From: Effrenium voratum
Lineage: Eukaryota > Sar > Dinophyceae > Suessiales > Symbiodiniaceae
Reading direction: 5' to 3'
DNA: 64,000 bases
NCBI GenBank assembly: GCA_963377175.1
Contig: CAUJNA010003024.1
Location: 730,487-794,486, forward strand
Positions within the stretch are counted from its first letter, which is position 1. Each line of letters opens with the position of its first letter. The notes below the pieces were generated by a model. The model worked only from the letters and a program-made list of their open reading frames with translations. It was not told where the DNA came from and made no database searches. The translations under genes were made by a program, and so were the position numbers. This document shows, in pieces, positions 45,523 to 57,000 of this stretch.

Positions 45523-47556
45523 CTTGTGAGAACAGCCTACGGGCCTATGATGTGAAATTCGTGAAATGTCCCGATGTTCTGACCTTGGCAACTGGGACGT
45601 TGTCTTGGCCAAGAAAAGTTGCAAACTTTTGCACGTACCACTAAATTGCACCAAACCCAAAACGTTTAAAGTCCAGGAACTCAAGGAGCAAGTCAAAAGG
45701 ATTGGTTCGCTCATAAAGGGTTAAGTTAAGTCCGCCCAAAGTAAACGAAACTAGAAGTTGGACGCATTCACCGCTGAGAACCAGCCGACTTGGCTAAGTG
45801 GCTTGCCCGCTGAGCCTTAGTGAAACCCTTTTTTTTCAACGGCGAATCTGTGTTACAGCCCATTCAAGCACCGCTGGAATTTCTATGTCTGCTCACCTCC
45901 TGATGGAGTTGGCCAAACAACTCCAAAATGCTTGTTCGTCAGGCCTCCTGGTGAGCTCGCGACACATTATGGCACACGTGGGGTACACAGAATCGTATTT
46001 TCAGATGCGGCTTCATATCCTACTCAGAAATCTAACGTAGTTTTGGAGGAGACCCCACAGGGGCTGAAGAATAGAAGGCCATTCTCCCACAGGTTCACAT
46101 GGACCCCGAGGACCGCCCTGCGGCTTTCTCTTTTTGGGCTCCATGCACTCTCTCACTCTTCGGAACTTTTTGAAGGCCTCGACTTCCGGGACCTTTTCTA
46201 CTTGCCCAAAGGAGCTGTAAAAAGGCTCACCTTTTGGAACCTCTACGAAACATAGACCGAAAAGGCTTCAGGAACCCCGAGCAAAGAGAGGAAAGTTCAG
46301 TTCCAGATGGGTCCAATGGACCGAAAAGGGAGAGCCAACAGTTGTCGAAAGCTCGGCGTTGAATTGAGAAAACGGGAAGGCCAACAGGTCGAAAGGTCGA
46401 TTCGCATGGGTCAACTGAGAAACTTGCAGGAGTACGTAACATCGGAGACCCCACTTTTCAGCCCCCTGGAAGTGTAGCAACCTCTAACTCACCATAAAAT
46501 AAGGGATGCCCCATATTTTTGTTCAGCCATATCCCCTTTTCTTCAGGCTAGTTTGAACTTGGTTGCTGTTGACCCCTTTGCAAAACGTTAACCTTTTTGC
46601 AACAGAGTTCAAGTGAAAGTCCGTAACATCTAAATCTTTTTGGAAGAGACCCCCAATTTTCTGCGCCCTAGAAGTGAGAACCCTCTAACTACAGGTCCGG
46701 GCACCTCTTCTTTTTCTCAACCACACCCGCCGGGAAGCTCCTTCTGATCGTTCGGATCGATCGAACGGGTGAATTGTCATATTTCAGCCTGAAATAAGGT
46801 GGTTGGGGGGTCTATTCCCAACATAAACCACCATTTGGGTATGGGTCAAAATTAAACCACCAGGGGACCGCAGGTGTTGGTCCATGTTTCCACTTACTAG
46901 GGTTCGATTTGGGGTACCTGTTTTTGACCCACAGCCATTTGGGGTGAGGCCCAGATCCATCGAACCCGTCGAACCACTCGCCTTGCGCATGGCCAGCGTG
47001 CCGGTCCTCGCCAGTTCCATAGCCTCCTGCGGGGTTCTGCCCCGGGCCACATGCCCCGGTTTTTCCACGTGGGGAGTTGAGTTGGCAACATGGGGTGCGG
47101 ATGGACAAAACGAGGAATGAGTTGGAAAACATGGACCATCGGACCATTATATATATATATATATAAATGTACATTGTACAAACAAATGAATACTTGACAT
47201 GTTTAACATTGCTATTGTTATTGCCAATATTCTTGATTGTGTTAGTTTCTATACTAATAGGTCTGCCCCATGAACTACATTCCACTATAGGCATGCAGTG
47301 TACACTTGTGAAAACAAATGGGTGGGCTTCCTCTTCCTATCGTCCTAAGCAAGCAAACTGAGAATCCATGCGGCGGAGAGCAGGAAAAGTGGGGCGCCCT
47401 AGTGGTTTGACTTACCCCCCACCGACTAACATGGAAGCGCACAGACCCCTGTAGAAAGACTATGTTCCTCTGTCTCTGGGAAGGGGGCTTTGCGCACTTC
47501 CATGTTGCTTGGAATATCTTCAAACATTGACTTTGCTTAGCACCAAGGTCTACTCA

Positions 47557-47657
47557 TAGGTGGGAAATAGATGGATTTCCCTGGTAGATGATTAAACCAG
47601 CAGGTAAACCGGGGATCGCCACTATTTTTCTGCCAACACAACCAAAAAGGACACCTA
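47557..47657. mobile_element. element E copy
   Basis: Starts TAGGTGGGAAATAG and ends CCAAAAAGGACACCTA. The inner part AACCAGCAGGTAAACCGGGG matches the copy at 15379. Confidence 0.6.
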
Positions 47658-49111
47658 TGGGCCTATGGGTCTGCTTATCATAAGCGCCATGTTTGAGAGC
47701 TGTCGCATGGATGCGCACCCACCACACACACCAAAAGCCATCCAAGAACCGCGACCGTGTCTGAAAGGTCAACAAGGTCAACCCGTTCTGGTAGTGAACG
47801 ACCAGAATTCAGGGTTCTTCAGCTTGGGTCCCGGATCCTGCCTTTCCGGATCCGTAATCCGTAGTGGGGCGCAATACAAGGAAACTACGAAACTCATCTG
47901 GCATATGCACCAGCGATTTGATGTTGAACCCAAATTTTACCATTGAAAGGTTCACTTTTGGGGTATCGACATGCAGCAGACCTGAGAAGCCTGACGGTCG
48001 AAAGGTTGGCTTTGAACAAAGTAACCTTGGTATGAAAGGACTGGGAGGAGTCGACCAAGCGGCAATCAGAATAAGGGCGGCAGCGCCTGATGGCTGTGAT
48101 GGTCCGGTAAACTTCAACTAACCAAGGCTTGATAAGTGTTTCTTTTTTGAGGATACTAGCCCAGAGGGTCCAAGTGCCCTCTGAGGATGGCTTTTGGGGG
48201 TCAAAAAGGGGTCTAAGTACATCCTTAGAAGGTACTTGGACCCTCTGGGTAGTACCTTTTCATTTTGGTTCAAAGGGGAACCAGAAGGACACCTCGATTC
48301 CGGCGTGCAACCTCGTGCAACTACGCAGGAGTCGCTGCAATCCTTTCCGGCAATATGGCGCTTCCTTGCAATTGGCCAAGTAACCAGTTGCCCAAAGGAC
48401 CCAGAAAGAGAAGGTTCACCCTTTGGAACCGGGCTAAAACGGACCAGGCGACAACCAAAAGGTTGAAAGGGTAGACTATGGTAGACTCCTACAGCATGGG
48501 TGCTGGAGCTGCTTTCTATGTACCAGGTGCCCAGGGACCTCTAAGTGACAAAGTGGGGACACTGTTGTGGAGAAGGGTGCGACCCATGGCCTTATTCCCT
48601 GAGTGCCGCGGTTCGGACATTTCATCGGCAAGCTGCGTGAAAGGACTTGATCGTCACTTTGGCAGTTTGGTTACCATTTCAGTGGCTTGGACAAAACTGT
48701 GGAACATCTTTTTGTTGGCCAATCAAGGCAGAAAGTGAGATGATCTTGGTTGGTACATCCAAAACCTGGTTGCTGTTGACCCCCCTGCACAAAGTTTAAC
48801 TTTTTGGGGGTTTAGTGGAAAACCCCTTGATCTCCCAAAAGTTAAAGTCTAAAGATCTAACCCAATAGCAGTCAAGAAAACCAGCCATCCACTTCCTCAC
48901 TTCACATGGGCCCGTCCTGAGCGGCTGCCTCGAGGTCTGTGTCCTCCGCGAGAAAAAAACAACTTGGCTCGCGGGGTAAACCAAAATTGCTAATATGGGT
49001 GGCTCGTCTTTTTTTTGGTCCCCAAAACTGGCTTTCCTCTTGGTTTCCCTTAATGTTGACCCAGGATTAATAAACCCAGGTACCTCTTCTTTTTCTCAAC
49101 CACACCCACTG

Positions 49112-49230
49112 CTAGGTCCTCCAGTAGAGAGGTTCGAATAAGGGTACCCGATTTTTGTTTCTGTAGTCTACTTCGGTAGGGGAACCCAACACCCCCAAAA
49201 AGGGTAAAAGGGCAATACCGGGGGACCTAG
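49112..49230 (+). mobile_element. element A, full-length reference copy
   Basis: 119 bp with CTAGGTCC at the start and GGACCTAG at the end. In the family as a whole the terminal inverted repeat is about 18 bp: CTAGGTCCTCCAGTAGAG against CACTACTGGGGGACCTAG (16 of 18 complementary). The centre TCTGTAGTCTACTTCGGTAG is slightly diverged. Confidence 0.75.
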
Positions 49231-50301
49231 TTTGGGTTGGACTCCCCAAAACTAGCTTTCCTTTTCGTTTCCCTTAAGACCGAACACCCTCAAAAGAAGA
49301 CGAGCCACCCATATGTTTTCAGATGCTGCTTCATATTTGGCCTCTCCTTGAAACAAAATGTGAGTTTGGAGGAGGCTCCAAATCCAAGGCCAAGGAAATC
49401 CGGGAAAGGTCATGTCCAAGAGAAGGAAGGGAAACCTTATTGGCCTTGGAATGCATGAACCCCGAGTTGGCACCCGCAGACTGGGCGGGCGGCCATGGTG
49501 CGGGGTATTGTATGTTCAAGGTTTGATGTCGGAAACTCATGGCCCCAAGGAGGAGTTCGGATAGATTTTGATCGAAGGGACAAGTTCTGATGGCATGGTC
49601 CTCAGGCAGTCAGACCTTTCAACGGGAAAGGAACTCCTAACTCTGCTGATGTTCAGCCTCTCACATGAAACAACCACACACGAAACAAAGAACAGGCGGG
49701 CGACCCTCCCTCATCCCCAAATTCATGAGCCAATGCAGCATTGTTGAGGCTTATGGGACATTGGATCCTAACTGCCTTCACCCCCGCCTGGCTTGATGCC
49801 ATTTTGTGCGTCGTCTTGACTTCTCGTTGCTCAGGGCATGCGCTGCACCCCCAATTTTTGCCACTATTGCTTGCGCAACACCCTTTCTCAGAGGGAGTCC
49901 AAGTACCTCACGAGGATGGCTTTTGGGGGGTAACAAGGGGTCGTTCAGTATCTCCTTAGAAGGAACCACAAAAACAAAACCTCTGGCCCAAAGGGCTCCA
50001 ACTCCTTTTCCTTTTCGCTCCACTTTCGCCCGAACTCTGCCCCAAGCCCAGGGTCCGAAACTCGGTTTCAGAGTTCGCTTTACTTTCACCCAGCGGATCC
50101 AGAGACTAAGTTTTCTGTAGCCCCTGAAGTAAAGTGAGAACCTACTAGTAACGTTTGGTCGCCTAAGTAAACTCAGAACCTACCCGTCTCAACTCTTGAG
50201 GATGGGGCAATTGAAACCTGGCACGCGCACACACACACACACAGCTGCAGCGCGACAGCAACGAGATCTTCGAGATCATTCAGTGCGCCCTTCCAGGTTT
50301 T

Positions 50302-52545
50302 TCACCTTCGGGCTGCGCGCTCCTGGCTGCTCTTGTTAAGTGCCTTGATGCGATTCCGCATCGACAGCAAACGTATGCGAGCCATTTTCATGAGCCCTCG
50401 CAACAAAGATCGTTTGGAGCATTGCCGGCTCACGGATTTCATCCATCTCATCCCATCCTCATCGTTGAAGCAATGTTCATATCTAACATTGTAGCCTAAG
50501 CGAATCAGCAGACGGCTCAAATCAAATCACGGCGCGTGCATCATGCTGAATATAAGGAAAGGGGCGGCAGAGCCGCGTGTCTTCGCATTGATGTTCAAAC
50601 ATCTTAGTTCTCATGGGAAGCAGCTACAAGTCTGCAAGCACACACGCACATATTGCGGATGTCAAACTTCTAGCCAAGGCACGTGCACTTTTGGCTTGCA
50701 CAACCAATAAACCAGCCCGGACCTGACCAGTGAGATTCAACACAAGGGTGCTAATTCAATCTTATCGGCGCCTCTGACTCAACCTTGTGAGCAGCATGTG
50801 CGTCGACAGGAATTTTTTGCCAACGGCGTAGATCCCTTCTGCTTGTTCCTCTGACCTTAGAGCGGACAATTTGAATTTGAGAGCCTTTCAACGGCGCAAT
50901 ATCTTTGAGTGATGTCACATGGTTCCCTCTCAATGGAAAAACATCCTCATGATCAACTGGAATTGGAACTTGGCTTTTAGGGGGACCACCTGAGCCGCCA
51001 AGCCACAGGTACCTTCCCGCCGTCTCCACTCGGTGGAACCACTGCGAGATCGCTGTCCTGAAGGCGTGGCGGGCAGGGGCGCTCACTAACCCCTAGGCCG
51101 ATAATAGTAAACAGACAAGCCACACAAAAACATGCAACGAGATATAGCCAGAAAGACACAGAGACAGAGAAAACAGAGACAACAGACAGAGACGAACTAC
51201 ACATTCAAAAACGCACGCACGTACGTGTGTTGATTTGTAAGCCAAGGCTCACTGCAACAAAGGTTGGGTTAAGCAAGATATGATCTGGCCAGTCCATTTC
51301 ACCTGCATCCACTTGTGTTTTCAACCAGCTGCAGGCAATCCTTCCAGGTTCAGCGCGCTTCGAAACCACCATCTCCAAGACTGACTGGAGCCAGACGCAT
51401 ACCACACGACCGTTGTAGCCGCGGCACGTCATATATGCCCCATTCTGGGCCTTGTAGACCTTGGAACATCTATCACACTTGCACTTACGCTTACCTGTTG
51501 TCGCACGCGCTCTAGTGCAGCCAGCCGGCCAAACGAGGGTAGAAAGCCGACTGGCTGCATGCAATGCGATTCAAGGCAGTCCAAGCTTTGAAGTCTCTAT
51601 ACGCTGCTATCAGCTGTTTGCGGAAACCAAGGCGTGGTGGTCCAAAGACACCAATGCGGCATAGCAGACACAATGAGGATCCATTTGACGTATAGAGCAG
51701 GCCAAGGTTCACGTTGTGTAGGCTGCAGTGCCGAAGCATCGTGTGGTGCATGCCCTTGATGAGAATATACGGGCCTTAAGGCTCGACTAGTGGTCATGCA
51801 CGCGTGCTGATAATTTGCTGATTTAGCGCAGAAGCAAGCTATATTGGGCCGAGTCTCATTGCAGCCCGTCTTGTGGAAGTACACGCGCAAGGAACTGAGT
51901 GTAGGACAAACGCTCATTCCACCAATTGGGCGGATCCGTGATTTTCCAGTATGGCAAGGCAGTTCCGAACTTTCCCTCAGTGTTACATCGCCAGCAGATT
52001 TGGTTGGTTTTCCAATACCTTGTCAGTCTGAAGGTGGTGTAGAAGTATTCCCAGTCCCCTCGTAGCTCTGTTACTGCAAAGCGCCTGCCAATCCCCAAGT
52101 CATTACCTTGCGGGTCATGACCTTCGAAAAGCGCATTGATGCTCTTCACTATTTCTTGCAAAATTGGATACAAACTTCGTGGCCCGAAAGAAGTTCTCGA
52201 TTCCAGCGCGCACATAAGCCAGCGCGAGCATCTATTGGAGGAAGGCTTGAATAGCGGCATGTTTAGCCATAGGCCGAGCAGCTTAGAGTCATTTGTTTCC
52301 CCGCAGCGGGCCTCGTCTCCGTAGAGCCCAAGCGGCACGTGTGACCCGTCAGAAGGATGTGCCCTGGCCCACTCCATGAAAGTTCTGGTATGTGTCCAGT
52401 ATTCTTGAACTTGTGCTTCAGGCAGTTCAAGCTTGATGTCATTAAACAAGTGCTGCAAAATCTGGTGTGGCAGAAGTACTGGCACATCGGCCAAATATTC
52501 ATCATCACTTAGATCCTTCAATCGCAACGGTGTTTTGACAATCAC
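50302..52545 (-). CDS. multi-exon gene of a large uncharacterised dinoflagellate family
   Basis: Five minus-strand blocks appear in the order I recall for a repeated dinoflagellate protein family. Block 1 (52545 to about 51900) starts at an ATG and has VPLGLYGDEARC, ELRGDWEYF and NQICWRCNTEG (a Cys-x2-Cys pair). Block 2 (about 51740-51520) has LHNVNLGLLYTS and GFRKQLIAAYRDFKAW. Block 3 (about 51450-51225) has KAQNGAYMTCRGYNGRVV and VWLQSVLEMV. Block 4 (about 51086-51000) has ARHAFRTAISQWFHRV. Block 5 (50520-50302) ends the protein with DEDGMRWMKSVSRQCSKRS. The blocks are in different frames and need introns whose borders I cannot fix. Exons upstream of 52545 may exist. The function is unknown; the high copy number of such families suggests spread by retroposition or a transposon origin, which is inference. 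Confidence 0.65.
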
Positions 52546-53360
52546 TGGTTCCTGAGATAGCAGCCAACCCTACTCCAAAAAGGTCGCAGGAAAGATCTAT
52601 TTGGGTTTGCGAAATGGCTCTTCAAAATCTATATAAGGGGGTAAGGTCTGACTGCAAAATGCAGCGCTTGTTCAGTGCAGCCATGCTTCCAAAGGCAGGC
52701 CCACGGTTCGAACAAAGTCCCGAGCGCTGTTGCCAGGCTTGAAGCTGCCCAACCTCGCTGACTTCGAACTTAGGCGCGGCCCAGCTTCCTGGTCACAGGG
52801 ACGAAGGGGATGGAACGGGTTTCTAAATGGTCGAGGGCAATCTGAACGGGAGGGCATATGGTTTTCAAGATGAAACCCCAACTTGAAATTGCAACAGCTT
52901 TGTTTCGAGCTCGAGTCACGTAGTATACGTTACTGGGTGGATTGAACGGGAGACCAAAATGGAGAAACACCAAACTCCGCACGAATGATGGGACGGCGTG
53001 CTGAATAAAGGGTTTCAGGGCCAAGCAGGTAGGGGCATTGTTGACTTTTGAGAAAATCTGAACCAATTCTTTTGGAACAGCCGTATAGGGTATCAGTTCC
53101 ATGGATCCTGCTGACTAATTGTGAACTGCGTGTGCAGGGTCCTTGTAGGCCGCTTTGCAAAATCGCATTTGAGAAGCCATCGATGAGCCCTGGGAAGCCG
53201 GGCCACGGTGTCGAAAACACAATTTTAATTGCAGGGCAATCTCAGTCAGTTGAGTTTTCACTAGAATCTAGAATGAGCTCTTCCCCCCCCCCTCCCCCCC
53301 TCCCCCCCTCCCACTATCCTTTTGGCCGGATTGAAACAAAATGAAAACTACTTTTTGCTT

Positions 53361-53612
53361 AGGTGTCCCAAACCGGGGGTTTGCCCACCCCAAACCACAT
53401 ACTTTCGGACACCTATTGTTTTGGGCTGTATCTTGAAAACCACTCTTTTTAGGTGTCCCAAACTGGGGGTTTGCCCACCCCAAACCACATACTTTCGGAC
53501 ACCTGCTGTTTTGGTCCGTGTCTTGAAAACCACTCTTTTTAGGTGTCCCAAACTGGGGGTTTGCCCACCCCAAACAACATACTTTCGGACACCTATTGTT
53601 TTGGGCCGTTGG
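53361..53612. repeat. 90-bp tandem repeat, nearly three copies
   Basis: AGGTGTCCCAAAC starts units at 53361, 53451 and 53541 (exact period 90). Within each unit AGGTGTCC and GGACACCT form an inverted pair about 50 bases apart. Because 90 is a multiple of three, a minus-strand frame stays open and reads a 30-residue repeat (GWANPQFGTPKK...), which I regard as an artefact. Confidence 0.9.
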
Positions 53613-53620
53613 GATTGCAA

Positions 53621-53939
53621 TTAAAGCCCCGGCCGGGCCTCATCATTGGATTCAGATGACGAGTCCGTACTTTCACTGCTTGCGCTGCTCGGCTGATTGA
53701 AATCTTCGTTCATGCGGAAGACCTCGGAGATTGTGTTGGTGTTCTCGTCGGTGACCTCGTCCTCCACAAGGACCAAGAACTGCATGATGCCTGACGCCCA
53801 GGCGCTGTGTGTGCACATGCTCCAGCCGCACAATCAGCGCGGGCTCCCAGCCTGACCCGGGAGCCTCAGGATGCTCCCGCATCTCTGACTTGGACAGGTC
53901 TGCATCTGTTTCTTTTCGAAGCACAATGGCTTTGCACAC
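53621..53939 (-). CDS. 3' end of an unidentified gene with an acidic Ser-rich tail
   Basis: Two minus-strand frames look coding. The first (53939 to about 53810) reads KAIVLRKETDADLSKSEMRE and WEPALIVRLEHV. The second (about 53790 to 53621) reads MQFLVLVEDEVTDENTNTIS, then EVFRMNEDFNQPSS and an S/E/D-rich tail to a stop. The change of frame near 53810 could be an unresolved intron or a frameshift. The protein is not recognised. The tail ends right at the border of the 90-bp repeat array. Confidence 0.35.
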
Positions 53940-54189
53940 CTCTTCCTCATAGTATGCCGAAAGTTGCTTGCGGGTGAGCCATTTGCGGACACCTCTGGAT
54001 TTGTTGGTCCTCTCCTTAGGCCGGCCGCACCGGAGTGTTTTTCAAAACTGGATCTTTGCGGGTGGCCTTTGGCCGCTCAGGGTTCAACAGAAGTGGACCC
54101 CCCAAAAAGGAAAAAAACACATATATATATATATCCTTTTGTTTGGCGTGGGGTTAAAAAAGAACAATTTATATAGGCGCAATACATTT

Positions 54190-54660
54190 TGAAGGTGCCT
54201 TGAATTTGGGGTAGGGAAAAAGACGTCTTTTTGCCTAGGTCACATGGGGCTCTTGATACCCTCTGAATTCAACGCAAATTCGACATTCTTCAACCAAGCC
54301 ATTTTGCGGGCTCCCCTCTTTTGAGGGTTCCTTGAATTTGGGGTAGGGAAAAAGACGTCTTTTTGCCTAGGTCACATGGGGCTCCTGATGCCCTCTGAAT
54401 TCAACGCAAATTCGACACTCTTCAACCACACCATTTTGCGGGCTCCCTTTTTTTGGAGGGTGCCTTGAATTTGGGGTAAAGAAAAAGACGTCTTTTTGCC
54501 TAGGTCACATCTGGGGCTCTTGATACCCTCTCAACTCAACGCAAATTCAGAATTATTCAACAAAACCATTTTGCGGGTTCCCGTGCCTTGACTTTGGGGT
54601 ATGGAAAAAGACGTCTTTTTGCCTAGGTCACATGGGGCCGTTGATGCCCTCTGAATATGG
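54190..54660. repeat. about 132-bp tandem repeat, four copies, each with a 16-bp palindrome
   Basis: CCTTGAATTTGGGGTA-type starts occur at 54198, 54330, 54463 and (as CCTTGACTTTGGGGTA) 54586. Every copy contains the perfect palindrome AAAAAGACGTCTTTTT followed by GCCTAGGTCACAT. The array lies just downstream of the NPANS gene. Confidence 0.9.
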
Positions 54661-54984
54661 ATCATGGCGCCCAAGCTCTAGCTCTATAGAGGGTAACCCG
54701 CATGTGGCAAAAAGGGGCACAGCCAAGTTTCCTGCTTGAGCTCTCTCCAAACCATGCCCTTCCGCCAATCGCCTCCATTCGTAGTAAAGTCCTCGTAGAG
54801 GATTGACATTTGGGTCTCGCCTGGTGGGCTTCGAAATTCATGATTTTCGAACAACGAGCATGGTTGAGCAGCGTGCGTGCGCATCACCAAGTAATTCAAG
54901 CGCCAAAGTACAGTACTTGAACCTCGTCGACAGGGATTTGATTTCCTCTGGCGTGTTGCGACCTTATGAAGCATGTCAATTAAG

Positions 54985-57000
54985 TTACATGCGCAAGAAG
55001 TTGCATGTTGAGCACCTGAAGCAAGCTGCCGAATGGTTGCTAAGCAAAGCGCTGCGAAGGCTGCGCCAAAAGCGCATGTAATATTTATGCGCAATCTTCT
55101 TAGATTTTGCAATTTCCTCCTTGTTCTGGACGAGCTGGGAGTTGGCCGTGTCGGCAGCAGATCCGGCGCCCTTGTCGATTGGCACCAATTGGGCGTTAGC
55201 CGGGTTGGCCGCCGGTGCAGCAGATCCGGTGCCCTTGTCGCTTGGCACCAAGTGGGAGTTGGCCGGGTTGGCCGCCGGTGTCTGTGCAGACTTGTCGTCG
55301 GGGCTGCGGGATTCGGAATTGGCTGGGTTGGCCGTCTGCTGTGAGTTGGCCGACTTGTCGTCGGGGCTGGGGGTTTCGGAATTGGCTGGGTTGGCCGTCT
55401 GGTCGTTGGGGCTGGGGGTTTCGGAATTGGCTGGTTTGGCCGTCTGCTGGGAGTTGGCAGACTTGTCGTTGGGGCTGGTGGTCTTGGAGTTGCCTGGGTT
55501 GGCCGTCTGCGCAGACTTGTCTTCTGCAGTGGTGCTCTGAGGCTTGGTGATCTGGGCCACCTGCGCAAGCTTTTCCTCGGAGCTGGTGCCCTGAGAGTTG
55601 GCTGGGTTGGCCGTCTGCTGGGAGTTGGCAGACTTGTCGTCGGGGCTGGCGATCTTGGAGTTGGCTGGGTTGGACGTCGGCTGGGAGTTGGCTGGGTTGG
55701 CCGTCTGCGCAGATTTTTCTTCTGCAGTGGTGCTCTGAAGCGTGGTGATCTGGGCCACCTGCGCAAGCTTGTCATCGGAGCTGGTGCCCTGAGAGTTGGC
55801 CGGGTTGGCCGTCTGCTGGGAATTGGCAGACTTGTCGTCGGGGCTGGCGATCTTGGAGTTGGCTGGGTTGGCCGTCGGCTGGGAGTTGGCTGGGTTGGCC
55901 GTCTGCGCAATTTGTTCTTCTGCGGTGGTGCTCTGAGGCGTGGTGATCTGGGCCACCTTGTCGTCGGAGCTGGTGCCCTGAGAGTTGGCTGGGTTGGGCA
56001 CCTGCTGGGAATTGGCAGACTTCTCGTTGGGGCTGGCGATCTTGGAGTTGGCTGGGTTGGCCGTCGGCTGGGAGTGTTCTGCAGCGGTGCTCTGAGGCGT
56101 GCCGATCTGGGCCTGCGCAAGCTTTTCCTCAGAGCTGGTACCCTGAGAGTTGGCTGGGTTGTGTGAGTTGGCCGACTTGTCGTCGGGGCTGGGGATTTCG
56201 GAATTGGCTGGGTTGGCCGTCTGCTGGGAGTTGGCAGACTTGTCGTCGGGGCTGGCGATCTTGGAGTTGGCGGGGTTGGCCGTCGGCTGGGAGTTGGCTG
56301 GGTTGGCCTTGTCATCTGCGGTGGTGCTCTGAGGCGTGGCAATCTGGGCCACCTGCGCAAGCTTGTCGTCTTGAGAGTTGGCTAGATTGGCCGTCTGCTG
56401 GGAGTTGGCTGGGTTGGCCGTCTGCTGGGAATTGGCTGGGTTGGCCGTCTCCTGGGAGTTGGCTGGGTTGGCCGTCTGCTGGGAGTTGGCTGGGTTGGCC
56501 TGCGCAGACTTGTTGTCGGGGCTGACGCCCTTGTTGGCCGAGTTGACCGATCCGTTGCCCTTGTCCTCCTGCGAGTTGATCAGGACAGGGTCGGCAGCAC
56601 ATCCGCTGCCCTGATTTGGGTCTTTCAAGCCAAACGCTTCAAAGATGTCAAAGGCCTGCCCCTGGTCCTCGAGCGTTGGCGCCACGTGCATTTCGGCATC
56701 GGGTTGTGCGCCCAGGTCAGCAGGCTGTGTCAGGTCAGTGGGCTGTGTCAACTGCTGGCTGTCCGAGGTTTGCTCTTGGGTGGCTGCGCACTGGCTGGTC
56801 TGCAGCACAGCAGTGTTCTGTGCTGGCGCTGTCTTGGGCGCTGGGATCTGCTCGTGAGTGGCAGGGCGATTCAAAGCCGCCCTTTGTGCTTGAGCCAGTT
56901 GCTCATCTGCAGGCTGCTTTGATGTTCTGCGGTGCTTTTTTGGCTGCGGGGATACAAGTCCACGGCGTGTCTTCTTGTCCTGCGGCGTCATGAGCTCCAT
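54985..57000 (-). CDS. large low-complexity protein of NPANS repeats
   Basis: A single minus-strand frame of about 670 codons from the first in-frame ATG (57000) to the stop at 54985; the frame is open back to 57150 without an ATG. The N-terminal 150 residues are Q/A/T-rich with a basic patch (PQDKKTRRG, QPKKHRRTSKQ). Then come dozens of short units such as TANPANSQQ, grouped in a longer unit of about 66 residues that also includes KIASPDDKSANSQ and LAQVAQITTPQSTTAEE. The C-terminus has a basic, aromatic stretch, KKIAHKYYMRFWRSLRSAL. No known domain. The repeats look disordered. Upstream exons are possible: another frame at 57404-57200 reads PPEPNVSAILAKAKARLQRG. The protein may be nuclear or a scaffold, but nothing in the sequence proves it. 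Confidence 0.6.
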   Translation of the reverse strand: MELMTPQDKKTRRGLVSPQPKKHRRTSKQPADEQLAQAQRAALNRPATHEQIPAPKTAPAQNTAVLQTSQCAATQEQTSDSQQLTQPTDLTQPADLGAQPDAEMHVAPTLEDQGQAFDIFEAFGLKDPNQGSGCAADPVLINSQEDKGNGSVNSANKGVSPDNKSAQANPANSQQTANPANSQETANPANSQQTANPANSQQTANLANSQDDKLAQVAQIATPQSTTADDKANPANSQPTANPANSKIASPDDKSANSQQTANPANSEIPSPDDKSANSHNPANSQGTSSEEKLAQAQIGTPQSTAAEHSQPTANPANSKIASPNEKSANSQQVPNPANSQGTSSDDKVAQITTPQSTTAEEQIAQTANPANSQPTANPANSKIASPDDKSANSQQTANPANSQGTSSDDKLAQVAQITTLQSTTAEEKSAQTANPANSQPTSNPANSKIASPDDKSANSQQTANPANSQGTSSEEKLAQVAQITKPQSTTAEDKSAQTANPGNSKTTSPNDKSANSQQTAKPANSETPSPNDQTANPANSETPSPDDKSANSQQTANPANSESRSPDDKSAQTPAANPANSHLVPSDKGTGSAAPAANPANAQLVPIDKGAGSAADTANSQLVQNKEEIAKSKKIAHKYYMRFWRSLRSALLSNHSAACFRCSTCNFLRM

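Larger units (their letters stand above)
45523..50300. other. intergenic stretch
   Basis: No exon that I can support. It contains G-like sequence at 45585-45692, an I-like element near 46560-46640 and another near 48769-48876, element E at 47557 and element A at 49112, plus CA microsatellites at 43806 (outside) and 50228-50242. Confidence 0.5.

Noticed and set aside
53268..53620. Repeat peptide GWANPQFGTPKK... on minus and its plus-strand counterpart
   Set aside because: A 90-bp non-coding tandem repeat stays open by arithmetic; both strands are open.
54684..56360. Minus-strand frame of 558 codons reading PTQPTPRSPAPTT-type repeats
   Set aside because: It overlaps the NPANS frame on the same DNA and is open only because the repeat unit has no stop in that frame. 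The NPANS frame has more varied flanking sequence at both ends and is the better candidate.
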